From PNNG01 sp046291695 (lineage in GTDB: Bacteria > Bacteroidota > Bacteroidia > UBA7662), in NCBI GenBank assembly GCA_046291695.1, contig JBKBSO010000003.1, forward strand, positions 124,001 through 188,000: a stretch of DNA of 64,000 bases, in the 5' to 3' direction. Positions 17,756 to 26,645 of this stretch are shown here, piece after piece (the first letter of the stretch is position 1; each line of letters opens with the position of its first letter). Position numbers and translations under genes: made by a program. The notes beneath the pieces are model-generated. The model was not told the DNA's origin. It saw only the letters and a list, made by a program, of their open reading frames with translations, and searched no databases.

Positions 17756-18067
17756 CTCTTCATTTGCAATAATCAACGGCCCGACCCGGCCAAAAAAAGC
17801 TGCGGCAACGAACACGGCGCGGCATTGGTAGCGGCCTTTAAAGCAGGCATCAAAGATCGCGGCCTGCAAATCAACATGCGGGCGCAACAAACCGCCTGCC
17901 TCGACGCCTGTGCCTGGGGCCCATCGCTCGTGGTGTATCCCGAGGCGGTTTGGTACGGGAATGTTCAACTCACCGATGTGGAAGAAATCATCGAAAGTCA
18001 CCTGGTAAACAACCAGCCTGTTGAGCGGCTGCGTTTGCATTTCAACGGTCCACGAATCGAAAAATGA
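17738..18067 (+). CDS. Thioredoxin-like 2Fe-2S ferredoxin domain protein
   Basis: 109 residues. The thioredoxin-like ferredoxin fold is indicated by HLFICNNQR at the N-terminus, a second Cys in KKSCGNEHG, and the pair CLDACAWGP followed by VVYPEAVWYGNV. Four cysteines are at the spacing expected for the 2Fe-2S cluster of this family (as in NuoE-like or shethna-type ferredoxins). It is probably a small cytoplasmic electron carrier. The stop overlaps the queG start (ATGA), so it may supply electrons to the QueG reduction, which is inference from coupling only. Confidence 0.85.
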   Translation: MKYEKHLFICNNQRPDPAKKSCGNEHGAALVAAFKAGIKDRGLQINMRAQQTACLDACAWGPSLVVYPEAVWYGNVQLTDVEEIIESHLVNNQPVERLRLHFNGPRIEK

Positions 18068-18984
18068 CCGTCGCCCGCCAACATGCCCACTTGCTAAAAA
18101 AGCATGCCCAGCGGCTGGGATTTCAGTACTGCGGCATCAGCAAGGCCGAGTTTTTGGCCGAGGAGGCACCCCGCCTCGAAGCCTGGCTCAAAAAGGGCAT
18201 GCACGGCGAAATGGCCTACATGGCCAATCACTTCGACAAAAGGCTCGATCCGCGCCTGCTGGTACCCGGCGCCCGCTCGGTGGTGAGCCTGCTGTACAAC
18301 TACCACAATCCGAGCCCCCAGGCTGCTGGTGCGCCCAAAATTTCGCAATATGCTTATGGCGAAGACTACCATTTTGTGGTCCGCGACAAGTTGCGTGAGC
18401 TACTGGCCGTTTTGCAAGAAGAAGTGGGCCAAGTGGAAGGCCGGGTTTTTGTAGATTCAGCACCCGTGCTCGAAAAAGCCTGGGCTGCCAAAAGCGGAAC
18501 CGGCTGGGTGGGCAAGCATACCAACCTCATCACCAAGCAGCAAGGCAGCTACTTCTTTTTAGCCGAGCTCATCATCGACCTCGAGCTCGAAGCCGATGGT
18601 CCCATCAAAGATTACTGCGGCACCTGCACCCGCTGCATCGACGCCTGCCCTACAGAGGCCATCAAAGCTTACGAGGTTGATGGCAGCAAGTGCATCAGCT
18701 ATTTTACCATCGAGCTCAAATCGGCCATTCCAGCATCGCAGCAAGGCAAATTCGAGAACTGGATGTTCGGCTGCGACATTTGTCAGGAAGTGTGCCCCTG
18801 GAACCGTTTCAGCCAACGGCACCAGGAAGCCCGATTTGAGCCGCATCCCGATTTGCTGCAGCTTGAGGCCGGCGATTGGCGGGAGCTCACGCGCGAAGTG
18901 TTTAACGAGCTGTTTAGGAAAAGTGCGGTCAAGCGCACGGGCTTTGAAGGGCTGAAGCGGAATATTAACTTCTTGAAAGCCTAA
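18064..18984 (+). CDS. queG: Epoxyqueuosine reductase QueG
   Basis: 306 residues. QueG reduces epoxyqueuosine to queuosine at the wobble position of GUN-anticodon tRNAs, using cobalamin and two 4Fe-4S clusters. Visible are the cobalamin-domain segment SAPVLEKAWAAKSG followed by GWVGKHTNLI, the cluster motif CGTCTRCIDACPTEAI, Cys in KCISYFTIE, and the second motif CDICQEVCPWNRF. The length fits the short form without C-terminal HEAT repeats. It is translationally coupled to the upstream ferredoxin. Locally very GC-rich (43 of 60 bases at 18241-18300). Confidence 0.95.
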   Translation: MTVARQHAHLLKKHAQRLGFQYCGISKAEFLAEEAPRLEAWLKKGMHGEMAYMANHFDKRLDPRLLVPGARSVVSLLYNYHNPSPQAAGAPKISQYAYGEDYHFVVRDKLRELLAVLQEEVGQVEGRVFVDSAPVLEKAWAAKSGTGWVGKHTNLITKQQGSYFFLAELIIDLELEADGPIKDYCGTCTRCIDACPTEAIKAYEVDGSKCISYFTIELKSAIPASQQGKFENWMFGCDICQEVCPWNRFSQRHQEARFEPHPDLLQLEAGDWRELTREVFNELFRKSAVKRTGFEGLKRNINFLKA

Positions 18985-19003
18985 CATGTAGCGGGCAGGA
19001 GAT

Positions 19004-19930
19004 TTAGCGCCGCAAGCCTTCTAAAAACAACTTCACCGGCACAACCGTATTTTCTGGATCTTCTTCCATAGGCACATGCCCCAAATGTGGAAACTTCACC
19101 AAGACCGAAGTTGCAATTTTTTGTTGAAAAACATCACCATGTTGCGGTGGAATCCAGCTGTCTTGTTCGCCCCACAAAATAAGCGTAGGAAGCTGTAATT
19201 CCCCCAGCAAATCGAAATCTCCACGACCTGTACCTCTTTGCTTGGCACGATCGAGAAAGGCCTGCCGATTGCCTTCCCTGCGCATAAGGTGATAGTAACG
19301 ATTCACCAAGGCACGATCGACTTTATCGTCATCTACATACACCTGCTTAAGCATGCTCTTGTACAAAAAACGGGGTGTTGCCTGCTGCACATAAGCCTCA
19401 AAAAACCGACTTTCAGCCAATTTAAAATAGGCAGGACGTTTACGCGGAGCAGCGGAACTTCCTGATGGCACGCCTGCGGCATCCACCAATACAAGTCCGT
19501 ACAAGCGCTCAGGATGGCTTAGCGCGAAATTCCAACTGAACCAGCCCCCCATGGAGTTTCCTCCCATGACGCATCGATCAATATTGAGGCTGTCAAGAAA
19601 GGCAGCTAAAAATGCCACCTGATCTTCGATGCGATAACGCTTTTGCGGGTCGGGACCAGTAAGCCCCCAGCCGGGCATATCCACCGTGATGATGCGGTAA
19701 TGCGGTGCCAGTGCCTCTACCCAGCCTTCCCAGGTGTGCAAGCTACTGGCCATCCCATGCAGAAGTACCACCGGCATGCCTTTGCCCTGATCGCGGTAAT
19801 GTACGGGCATGCCTTGGATCTGCATAAACTGCGAGGGGGCCGGGGCGTAGCGCACCGAAAGCTGCTCCACCTCCATATCAGGCCGGATAGGCAAGATAAA
19901 AAGTCCGGCTATAAACACCCACCAACCCAT
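19004..19930 (-). CDS. Alpha/beta hydrolase, membrane-anchored or exported
   Basis: 308 residues from the ATG at 19930 (a TTG at 19954 adds eight residues and is less likely; AAGAAG precedes the ATG). A hydrophobic N-terminus (MGWWVFIAGLFILP) suggests an anchor or signal. The fold is clear: oxyanion region VVLLHGMASSLHTWEGW, nucleophile Ser in MGGNSMGGW, acid in LWGEQDSWIPP, and His in FPHLGHVPMEEDP. It is related to haloperoxidase- and MhpC-like hydrolases. The substrate is unknown. It follows the small outer-membrane-type gene on the same strand. Confidence 0.85.
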   Translation of the reverse strand: MGWWVFIAGLFILPIRPDMEVEQLSVRYAPAPSQFMQIQGMPVHYRDQGKGMPVVLLHGMASSLHTWEGWVEALAPHYRIITVDMPGWGLTGPDPQKRYRIEDQVAFLAAFLDSLNIDRCVMGGNSMGGWFSWNFALSHPERLYGLVLVDAAGVPSGSSAAPRKRPAYFKLAESRFFEAYVQQATPRFLYKSMLKQVYVDDDKVDRALVNRYYHLMRREGNRQAFLDRAKQRGTGRGDFDLLGELQLPTLILWGEQDSWIPPQHGDVFQQKIATSVLVKFPHLGHVPMEEDPENTVVPVKLFLEGLRR

Positions 19931-19950
19931 CTTCTTTACATTGATTATAA

Positions 19951-20367
19951 TCAAAAGATAAGTGAGAGGCCTATACCACCCCCACCAATGCCACCTATTC
20001 GTCCTTCGAGGGCAACGCGTTCATTTAAAAAGTACATCACCCCAGGCGCTGCCGAAAACCTCAGGTCGGTGTCGCTGGCATACACGCCTGCCTGTCCAAA
20101 CACATAGGTATTCTCTAATACCGGCCAAAGGTAACGGCTTTGAACACCAACGAAAAACGGCCCCTCTAAAAAGCCAAAAGTAGCCAATCCAAACGCCAGC
20201 CGATCGGTGAAAAAATAAGCGGCATCTAACTCCAGCAAGCTGCGCGTACCGCCATTGGTAAGAATATCAAGGTTCCCACCCAACATATAGTTTCCTTTTT
20301 GGATTTGAGCTTCCGATATCATCGCAAAACCCAACAGCATGCCCATACATAATACAAACTTCTTCAT
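19951..20367 (-). CDS. Small outer-membrane-type beta-barrel protein, paralogue A
   Basis: 138 residues. Signal peptide (MKKFVLCMGMLLGFAMISEAQ), then amphipathic beta strands with alternating aromatic/glycine pattern and a final Phe (GGGGIGLSLIF), the usual ending for outer-membrane barrels. It shares layout and several motifs with the gene at 20485-20916: both have PGVMYFxNER and the ending GGGGIGLSLxF, so they are tandem duplicates. Function unknown. Confidence 0.7.
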   Translation of the reverse strand: MKKFVLCMGMLLGFAMISEAQIQKGNYMLGGNLDILTNGGTRSLLELDAAYFFTDRLAFGLATFGFLEGPFFVGVQSRYLWPVLENTYVFGQAGVYASDTDLRFSAAPGVMYFLNERVALEGRIGGIGGGGIGLSLIF

Positions 20368-20440
20368 GACGTTTTTTTTTGATGCAATATATCAAAGAAT
20401 ATGCAGCTTCTGAATAATGAAATCATTGCTGGCTGCGCAT

Positions 20441-20465
20441 AAAAAAACCCCGCCGAAGCAGGGTT
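20441..20465 (-). terminator. Rho-independent terminator with UUCG loop
   Basis: On the minus strand, AACCCTGC-TTCG-GCGGGGTT (8-bp stem with one G-T pair, UUCG tetraloop) is followed by seven T. It ends the transcript of the paralogue B gene at 20485-20916 before paralogue A begins. Confidence 0.9.
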
Positions 20466-20484
20466 TGGGTTAAATCACTGCTGC

Positions 20485-20916
20485 TTAGAACAAAAGCGAC
20501 AGGCCTATGCCACCTCCGCCGAGTCCATTGAGGGCTCCATCTATGGCAAGGCGTTCATTAAAGAAGTACATAACACCGGGATATACGTTCACCCTAACCG
20601 GCCCCCCTCCTGCTACACCTAAGCCTAGGCCTGCATGTCCATAGAGGTAGGTGTTGTCGAGAATGCTCCAATACTTCCGTGCGGCAACACCTAGGTTCAC
20701 ATAGAGTCCTCCACCGGCATCTCCAATACCTAGGTCGGCACCGAGTGCAAGGTCATCGGCAATAAAATAACCTGCTGTTGGATTTAAGTCCCAAGTATTG
20801 CCTCCGGTTGAAAAGTTAGCGTTTCCACCGATCATCAATTTTCCGGCAGCAATCTGTGCTTCCGCAATACTAGCTGTAGCAAAAAGTACAACTACGAGGG
20901 TAAAAAGTTTCTTCAT
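20485..20916 (-). CDS. Small outer-membrane-type beta-barrel protein, paralogue B
   Basis: 143 residues with a signal peptide (MKKLFTLVVVLFATASIAEAQ) and glycine-rich beta strands (IGGNANFSTGGN, LGADLGIGDAGGG) ending in Phe. It is similar to its downstream neighbour, with PGVMYFFNERLAIDG and GLGGGGIGLSLLF. The barrel is probably small (about eight strands). It has its own UUCG terminator, so the two paralogues are separate transcription units. Function unknown. Confidence 0.7.
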   Translation of the reverse strand: MKKLFTLVVVLFATASIAEAQIAAGKLMIGGNANFSTGGNTWDLNPTAGYFIADDLALGADLGIGDAGGGLYVNLGVAARKYWSILDNTYLYGHAGLGLGVAGGGPVRVNVYPGVMYFFNERLAIDGALNGLGGGGIGLSLLF

Positions 20917-21027
20917 GGCTTTATGGTTTTTAGTTAGATCAAATCAAAGCAAGTGATTCGACGTTGCCAAAAAGCATCAGGTAAAATGCCGTGAAGCGGG
21001 TATAAAATTACGTGCTAATTGGTAGGT

Positions 21028-21906
21028 TTAGGCTCGGCTAGCTCTACCAAAAACTCCCAAGGGAAGTTTGATGCCCGAACGTGCCTGCAAAAACAACTCC
21101 CCTGTTTCAAATTGCTCGGGCTGGTAATGAGGTGTCAGAAAATTCTGTAGAATCAGACTCGATAAACCCAACGAATAGGCATTCAGCACCAAAAAATGCT
21201 GTTGTGGATCAAGCAATTTAAACACATCATCCATCATGGGACCGAGCTGCTCTTCGAGCTTCCAACGCTCGCCATTAGGGCCCAATCCATAGGCTGGCGG
21301 GTCGAGCATAATGCCATGATAGGTACGTCCCCGTTTTACTTCGCGTTGAACAAATTTACGCGCATCTTCCACCAACCAACGGATATCTTTGAGGCTACTC
21401 AGCTCCATGTTCTGCCGCGACCAGCTCACCACCTGTTTCACCGAATCGAGGTGAATCACATCGGCACCGGCCTGCTTGGCAGCCAATGATGCACCTCCGG
21501 TGTAGGCAAACAAGTTCAACACCCGCGCACCTGGCCCCAACTGCCGCACCTGCCGGTAAATGTACTCCCAGTTGTCGGCCTGCTCAGGGAACACCCCCAC
21601 ATGCTTAAAAGCCGTTAGTGCCAGTCTGAAATTGAGATGTAAATGCCGGCTTTTGTAGCTCAGCTGCCAATTGTCGGGCAACTGCTTTTTGAGCGCTATC
21701 CACTGGCCTGAGTTGCTGCCTTGCTGTTCAAACCTGCCGTGGGCCATTTTGTTCCACTCGCTTTCGGGCCATACAGGCTGCCAAAGGGCTTGCGGCTCGG
21801 GACGAATGAGTACCAGTTCGCCAAAGCGCTCAAGCTTTTGGAAATTGCCGCAGTCGAGCAACTCGTACTCTTGCCAATGTGCCGGGTGGTAAGCGGGTAT
21901 CTGCAA
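21028..21906 (-). CDS. RlmI-like class I SAM-dependent methyltransferase
   Basis: 292 residues. The sequence follows the Methyltrans_SAM family (RlmI/RlmK-related 23S rRNA cytosine methyltransferases): motif I VLNLFAYTGGASLAAKQAG, acidic residue in VIHLDSVKQVVSW, then the catalytic-loop LDPPAYGLGPNGERW. The N-terminal RNA-binding PUA domain of true RlmI is absent or replaced by a short ~80-residue region. The target is probably RNA, but the position is unknown. It starts 2 bp after the lysS stop and is probably co-transcribed with it. Confidence 0.8.
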   Translation of the reverse strand: MQIPAYHPAHWQEYELLDCGNFQKLERFGELVLIRPEPQALWQPVWPESEWNKMAHGRFEQQGSNSGQWIALKKQLPDNWQLSYKSRHLHLNFRLALTAFKHVGVFPEQADNWEYIYRQVRQLGPGARVLNLFAYTGGASLAAKQAGADVIHLDSVKQVVSWSRQNMELSSLKDIRWLVEDARKFVQREVKRGRTYHGIMLDPPAYGLGPNGERWKLEEQLGPMMDDVFKLLDPQQHFLVLNAYSLGLSSLILQNFLTPHYQPEQFETGELFLQARSGIKLPLGVFGRASRA

Positions 21907-21908
21907 AA

Positions 21909-23447
21909 CTATTCCCCTTCGGTTTTGGCTTCAGCCTTCTTTTCGGGACGCATTTGCGGGAAAAACAGCACTTCCTGAATGCTGTGACTATTGGTCATGA
22001 TCATACTTAAGCGGTCGATGCCGATACCAATACCGGCTGTTGGTGGCATACCGTATTCGAGCGCACGGAGGAAGTCTTCATCGAGCACCATGGCTTCTTC
22101 GTCGCCCCGCTTGCCCAGCTCAAGCTGCTCTTCGAAACGAGCTCGCTGGTCGATGGGGTCGTTTAGTTCCGAGAAGCTGTTGGCGATTTCCTTGCCGTTG
22201 CAAATAACCTCAAAACGCTCCACCAGACCTGGCTTGCTTCGGTGCTTTTTAGCTAAGGGCGACATCTCTACCGGATAATCGGTGATGAAGGTGGGCTGAA
22301 TGAGCTTGCCTTCTACACATTCGCCAAATATTTCATCGATGAGCTTGGCACGGCCCATGGTGCTGTCGACCTGTACACCAAGTTTTTTAGCAGTGGCAGC
22401 CATCGTGGCTTCGTCCATCTCGCTGATATCGATGCCAGTATATTCCTGAATGGCCTCGTACATGCTGAAACGCTTCCAAGGGCGGGCAAAGTCGATGGTG
22501 TTTTCACCTACCTGCACCTGGGTGCTGCCATGCAGTTCAAGGGCTATTTTTTCGATGAGCTCCTCGGTCATGTCCATCATCCAGAGGTAATCTTTGTAAG
22601 CCACATAAAGCTCCACCTGGGTAAACTCGGGATTGTGGAACCGGCTCATGCCTTCGTTGCGGAAGTCTTTTGAGAACTCGTATACCCCGTCGAAGCCGCC
22701 CACAATGAGGCGTTTGAGGTACAGCTCGTTGGCAATGCGCAAGTAAAGCGTCATGTCGAGCGTGTTGTGGTGCGTTTTGAACGGACGGGCTGCGGCACCT
22801 CCGTAAATGGGCTGCAAAATGGGGGTTTCTACCTCCAAAAAGCCCTCTTTATTAAAAAACTGCCGCATGGTATTCACCAGTTGGGAGCGCTTCACAAAAA
22901 TGTTTTTCACCTCGGGATTCACTACCAAATCGACATACCGCATCCGGTAGCGTTGCTCGGGATCGGTAAAGCCGTCGTACACGTGGCCTTCGTCATCGCG
23001 TTTTACCACAGGCAACGGGCGCAGACTTTTGCTCAGGAACACAAATTCCTGCACATGTACGCTTATTTCGCCCACCTGGGTGCGGAACACAAAGCCACGA
23101 ATGCCGATAAAATCGCCAATGTCACAATGTTTTTTAAAGACCTCATTGTAGAGGCTTTTGTCGTCGCCCGGGCACAGCTCGTCGCGATTGAGGTAAAGCT
23201 GAATACGGCCTTTGGAGTCTTGCAACTCCGCAAAGGAAGCCTTGCCCATAATGCGGCGGCTCATCAATCGGCCTGCCAGCCTAACTTCCTGCCATTGGGC
23301 GACATCTTCGTCGGCATAACCGTTTTTGATATCGGTAGTGTGGTGGCTTACGGCAAAGGCCTCACTGGGATAAGGATTTACGCCGCTTTGTTGCAATGCC
23401 TCCAGGGCTTGGCGGCGGATGATTTCCTGTTCAGAAAGTTGTGACAT
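21909..23447 (-). CDS. lysS: Lysyl-tRNA synthetase, class II
   Basis: 512 residues from the ATG at 23447; the frame extends to a TTG at 23477, but that would include the -7 promoter box. The anticodon-binding OB fold is at about 55-170 (VRLAGRLMSRRIMGKASFAELQ begins it). Class II motifs follow: motif 1 near EVETPILQPIYGGAAARPF, motif 2 FRNEGMSRFHNPEFTQVE, and motif 3 MPPTAGIGIGIDRL. It charges tRNA-Lys. The C-terminal tail is a short charged extension (RPEKKAEAKTEGE). Confidence 0.96.
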   Translation of the reverse strand: MSQLSEQEIIRRQALEALQQSGVNPYPSEAFAVSHHTTDIKNGYADEDVAQWQEVRLAGRLMSRRIMGKASFAELQDSKGRIQLYLNRDELCPGDDKSLYNEVFKKHCDIGDFIGIRGFVFRTQVGEISVHVQEFVFLSKSLRPLPVVKRDDEGHVYDGFTDPEQRYRMRYVDLVVNPEVKNIFVKRSQLVNTMRQFFNKEGFLEVETPILQPIYGGAAARPFKTHHNTLDMTLYLRIANELYLKRLIVGGFDGVYEFSKDFRNEGMSRFHNPEFTQVELYVAYKDYLWMMDMTEELIEKIALELHGSTQVQVGENTIDFARPWKRFSMYEAIQEYTGIDISEMDEATMAATAKKLGVQVDSTMGRAKLIDEIFGECVEGKLIQPTFITDYPVEMSPLAKKHRSKPGLVERFEVICNGKEIANSFSELNDPIDQRARFEEQLELGKRGDEEAMVLDEDFLRALEYGMPPTAGIGIGIDRLSMIMTNSHSIQEVLFFPQMRPEKKAEAKTEGE

Positions 23448-23466
23448 CTTCAAAAAATTCGGACTG

Positions 23467-23499
23467 CAAAAGTACAACCGATTTTTGAGCTTTTGGCAA
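23467..23499 (-). promoter_or_regulatory. Bacteroidota-type promoter of lysS
   Basis: On the minus strand, TTG (23497-23499, within a TTTTTG run), 22 bp, then TACTTTTG (23467-23474) followed by C, the commonest -7 form in this phylum. It lies about 20 bp upstream of the ATG. Confidence 0.55.
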
Positions 23500-23629
23500 A
23501 AACACGAACCAAGGCTTTTGGAAGACGTATTTCCACGGGAGCAGCTCAGGACCGATCTTAGTATTCTTTGCTGTTTCGGGAGACAGGGTCCATAAAGCGC
23601 TTCCCCTTGTAGGGTCGAAAGAGAAAGGT

Positions 23630-24169
23630 TTACTTCAAAAACTCTTTAAGCTTGGCTTCCAGCGCCGCGCCGCGAAGGTTTTTTCCTACGATCATGCCGT
23701 TACCATCAATTAAAAAGCTCATCGGAATGCCATATACCCCATACTCCTGTATAATAGGTGTCTTCCAACCTTGCAAATCGCTTACGTGATTGTCCCAAAT
23801 TAGGCCATCTTGCTTAATCCCTCCAAGCCAACGGTCTTTGTTGGTATCGAGCGATACGCCATATACCGTAAAACCTTTGGCGTTTTTAAAAGTAGCGTCC
23901 TTAAAGGCGTTGTAAGCCTTTACCACATTTGGGTTCTCGTGTCTACATGGTCCACACCAGCTCGCCCAAAAATCGATCAACACCATTTGGCCTTTAAGCG
24001 AACTGAGTTTAATGAGCTTGCCGTCGGGGTTTTGTAATTCAATTTCAGGCGCTTTTTCGCCAATTTTTGGTCCTTGATTTCCTTGGGCCTGCACTTCGCT
24101 TTGACGGTCGACGACCAAACCGACGCCCAGCGTCATCAAAAGGAGAAAATAGAATATGGGTTTACGCAT
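23630..24169 (-). CDS. TlpA/ResA-like thioredoxin-fold protein, exported
   Basis: 179 residues from the ATG at 24169 (upstream codons in the frame lack any conserved sequence). Signal peptide or anchor MRKPIFYFLLLMTLGVGLVV, then an AhpC/TSA-type thioredoxin domain with the redox motif WCGPC in DFWASWCGPCRHENP, and the cis-Pro loop YGIPMSFLIDGNG. It is predicted to be a periplasmic thiol-disulphide reductase or sensor of the TlpA/ResA group. The partner is unknown. Neighbours on the same strand are unrelated. Confidence 0.88.
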   Translation of the reverse strand: MRKPIFYFLLLMTLGVGLVVDRQSEVQAQGNQGPKIGEKAPEIELQNPDGKLIKLSSLKGQMVLIDFWASWCGPCRHENPNVVKAYNAFKDATFKNAKGFTVYGVSLDTNKDRWLGGIKQDGLIWDNHVSDLQGWKTPIIQEYGVYGIPMSFLIDGNGMIVGKNLRGAALEAKLKEFLK

Positions 24170-24235
24170 ATTGTTGTCATTTATACTTCTTAGAACGCGA
24201 AATATACAAAAAAGTGCAAACAAGCTTGGTACTTG

Positions 24236-25468
24236 TTATTCAATGAGCAATCGTTTTGCCGGGCCATTGTTCAGCCGTAAGAGATAGATTCCGGACTGTA
24301 ATTCGGGCAAGCCTATGGTTTGAGCGGGCTCCAGTGCTTGCCATTGCTGAATTTTCCGCCCCTGAATGTCATACAAAGCCAATATGGCGGATGGCGTACA
24401 GCTTTCGCACAGCAGCTGTATTTGCTGCTTAGCCGGATTGGGATAAAAGGTAAAGGTGTTAGTGGTCTCCCAATCAGGCCTCATCGATGCCGCTAGCCCT
24501 TGCTGCTGCAGCCAATGCACGATGGTATCGGCAATGGGCTGAACAAATCCGGCGGTATGGTTGTACGACAAAAAATGGTTAATGCTGTCGAGTAGGTAAA
24601 AGCCGGCATTGGGCAGGGTGATTCCCCCCTGAAAACGTGCCAATTCGCTAGGCGGTGTGTTCACATCTAGGCCTAGCGCCACAAAAAGTGAGGGTTTGTT
24701 CGTCTGGTTATAGCGGGTAATCACCGAATCCATATCGCGAACATAATCGTACCATACACCAGCAGGAACTCCAAATAAACCCGGGGTTGTTACAGGAGGA
24801 GGACCTGCCCGCAAAGCATTAAAATAGGCCAATACCTGATCGGCTTCGGTTTGCGCTTGTGCCACATTGCCCCCGCATAGGGTGGCGAATTCGACCAATT
24901 GCGTGGCTAACAAACTATCGAATGGACTCACAGCCCCTGCCAGCGATACAAGGGCTTTTACTCCCGGGCGCTGGGCGGCTATCAAGGGAATAAGGGCAGA
25001 GCCTTCACTGTGTCCAATGAGTACAATACGATTGGTGTCAATGTCGGACCGGGTTTTCAGCCAGTCGATGCCCGAGCGAGCGGGGAACCACAACTTATCG
25101 AAGCTGATGACGCCTAAATTGGTAGCATAGGTAAACTCAAGCTTGTCGTAACGTAAAACAGCATATCCGGCAGCTACCAAAGCATCGGCCAAATCGCGGT
25201 AAGGCTTTAGGGTGGCCCCCACCAAATTGGGGTACAAGCAAGGTGCATAACCACCAACCAATTGCAAGGTACCATCACGGTCGTTGGCACCGCTGCCGGG
25301 CACAATAATAACGGCCGGATGTGGACCGCCAAAAGACGGCATGCTGAGGGTGCCACGAACCAGTTTGTCGACATGGCTAAACTGAGCCGGAATGCTGGTT
25401 TGCGCCCAAGCCGAAAAGCTGAACAGCAAACTTAAAAGACTAGTACGAAGAAGGGTAAACATTTTCAT
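24236..25468 (-). CDS. Secreted alpha/beta hydrolase with C-terminal T9SS sorting domain
   Basis: 410 residues. Signal peptide to about residue 23 (SFSAWAQ), an alpha/beta-hydrolase core with IVPGSGANDRDGT (oxyanion region) and the nucleophile elbow IGHSEGSAL, and a C-terminal ~75-residue type A sorting domain (FTFYPNPAKQQIQL ... GIYLLRLNNG). The last domain directs export across the outer membrane by the type IX secretion system and is normally removed. The core resembles DUF3887/esterase-like dienelactone hydrolases. Substrate unknown. A consensus promoter lies 30 bp upstream. Confidence 0.85.
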   Translation of the reverse strand: MKMFTLLRTSLLSLLFSFSAWAQTSIPAQFSHVDKLVRGTLSMPSFGGPHPAVIIVPGSGANDRDGTLQLVGGYAPCLYPNLVGATLKPYRDLADALVAAGYAVLRYDKLEFTYATNLGVISFDKLWFPARSGIDWLKTRSDIDTNRIVLIGHSEGSALIPLIAAQRPGVKALVSLAGAVSPFDSLLATQLVEFATLCGGNVAQAQTEADQVLAYFNALRAGPPPVTTPGLFGVPAGVWYDYVRDMDSVITRYNQTNKPSLFVALGLDVNTPPSELARFQGGITLPNAGFYLLDSINHFLSYNHTAGFVQPIADTIVHWLQQQGLAASMRPDWETTNTFTFYPNPAKQQIQLLCESCTPSAILALYDIQGRKIQQWQALEPAQTIGLPELQSGIYLLRLNNGPAKRLLIE

Positions 25469-25497
25469 TTGACTGGGTTTGTCTTAGGTTAATACAC

Positions 25498-25528
25498 CAA
25501 AAATAAACCCTTCTCATAGCGTAGGCAA
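25498..25528 (-). promoter_or_regulatory. Bacteroidota-type promoter of the T9SS hydrolase gene
   Basis: On the minus strand, TTG (25526-25528), 20 bp, then TATTTTTG (25498-25505), about 30 bp upstream of the start codon. Confidence 0.5.
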
Positions 25529-25583
25529 GCCAAAAACATATTTTAACCTTTTTGTAGGCCAAAGTCATGTGGCTTGAAACCAA

Positions 25584-25611
25584 AACGGCCCGACCGTAAG
25601 GTCAGACCGTT
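25584..25611 (-). terminator. Possible terminator of the DUF4397 gene
   Basis: AACGG...CCGTT encloses an inner hairpin GACC-TTAC-GGTC (minus strand), followed by TTTT. It lies 24 bp past the stop of the gene at 25635. The internal loops and short T-run make it weak. Confidence 0.45.
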
Positions 25612-25634
25612 CCATAAACCAATCGAGAGAATCT

Positions 25635-26645
25635 TTATTTATTCACAACCAACTTGAAGCTACCAGCACGATCAGCAGTTTGAATACGGCCAAAGTAAAA
25701 TCCTGCCTGCCAGTCATGAATACCTAATTGCATTTCGTTGCTAAAGGCGTCGAGCTTATGACTAACAATCAAACGCCCTGTTGCATCTGTGATATCAAGC
25801 TGAGCGCCAGCCAACGAAGCGTCGTAGCGGAAACGCAATTCATCAGTAGCGGGATTGGGGTAAGCGCGGAATTCGGCATTACTTATTTCTTTCACACTCA
25901 CCACGGCTGCTGGCAATTCCACCAGCGGGCCACCGGCTGCTGTAGCAGCAAAGAGGCCAAAAGCCGAACCATTGCTATTGGCGGCTGGATCGAGAAAACC
26001 AGAAGCCACTACAACCAAGGCATTGCCTGCCAGGTTAAGCGACTGTAAAGGCGCCGTGAAGCTGGCAATGCCACTACCCCCTGTAGGTGCAATTTCGAGC
26101 GTATAATCAGCGGGTGCGAGGTTTAGGTATCCGGCAAAATCACCGTAGGCCAGGTTGGGTACCAAGCCGGGGACCGGCACACTGGTCTCATTAACATCTA
26201 CTGCCGGAGCATCGGTAGCGCCATGGAACACCAATACATCTACTTCTGCTGCGTTGGCGGCTGCCTCACGTCCTGCTGAAACGTACAAATCGAAAGGCGT
26301 TGCAGGACTGTATCCGCTTGCAGATACAATACCACTCGCCACGACGATGTAAGTTTGATTAGAATCGAGCGTAGCGCGCTTTGAAAATACAGCAGCTGTG
26401 GTATCGGCAGCTGCAGGAGCCGTAATATGAATTACAATCTCCTGACCTGCAGGCAAATCTACAAATGGAGAGGCTGTGCGAAAAGCAAAATTAGGAATAG
26501 CCCGGTTACCATTAACCCATACATCCACTGAGGCCGCGGCAGCATCTGCGCTGTTATGTATTACTTGTACCCTGGCCGTCTGCGCTTGCACCTGGAAGGC
26601 TCCTACCAAGCCTAAAATGCAAAATGATTTTAAAAATTTATTCAT
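25635..26645 (-). CDS. DUF4397-domain secreted protein with T9SS sorting domain
   Basis: 336 residues. Signal peptide (MNKFLKSFCILGLVGAFQVQAQ) followed by two DUF4397-type halves: ARVQVIHNSADAAAASVDVW with AIPNFAFRTASPFVDL, then VDVLVFHGATDAPAVDV with VPNLAYGDFAGYLNL. DUF4397 is a beta-sandwich domain of unknown function in exported bacterial proteins. The C-terminus is a type A T9SS sorting domain (FRAYPNPATDELRF ... WQAGFYFGRIQ). It is probably released or anchored at the cell surface. A TACATTTG box lies upstream on the minus strand, but a correctly spaced -33 is not evident. Confidence 0.88.
   Translation of the reverse strand: MNKFLKSFCILGLVGAFQVQAQTARVQVIHNSADAAAASVDVWVNGNRAIPNFAFRTASPFVDLPAGQEIVIHITAPAAADTTAAVFSKRATLDSNQTYIVVASGIVSASGYSPATPFDLYVSAGREAAANAAEVDVLVFHGATDAPAVDVNETSVPVPGLVPNLAYGDFAGYLNLAPADYTLEIAPTGGSGIASFTAPLQSLNLAGNALVVVASGFLDPAANSNGSAFGLFAATAAGGPLVELPAAVVSVKEISNAEFRAYPNPATDELRFRYDASLAGAQLDITDATGRLIVSHKLDAFSNEMQLGIHDWQAGFYFGRIQTADRAGSFKLVVNK

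Noticed and set aside
17555..18040. A 161-codon minus-strand frame with a P-loop
   Set aside because: Only its last part (FHRANLL...GFRGAGK) is protein-like; it is the frameshifted 5' end of the AAA ATPase, and the rest is antisense to the ferredoxin gene.
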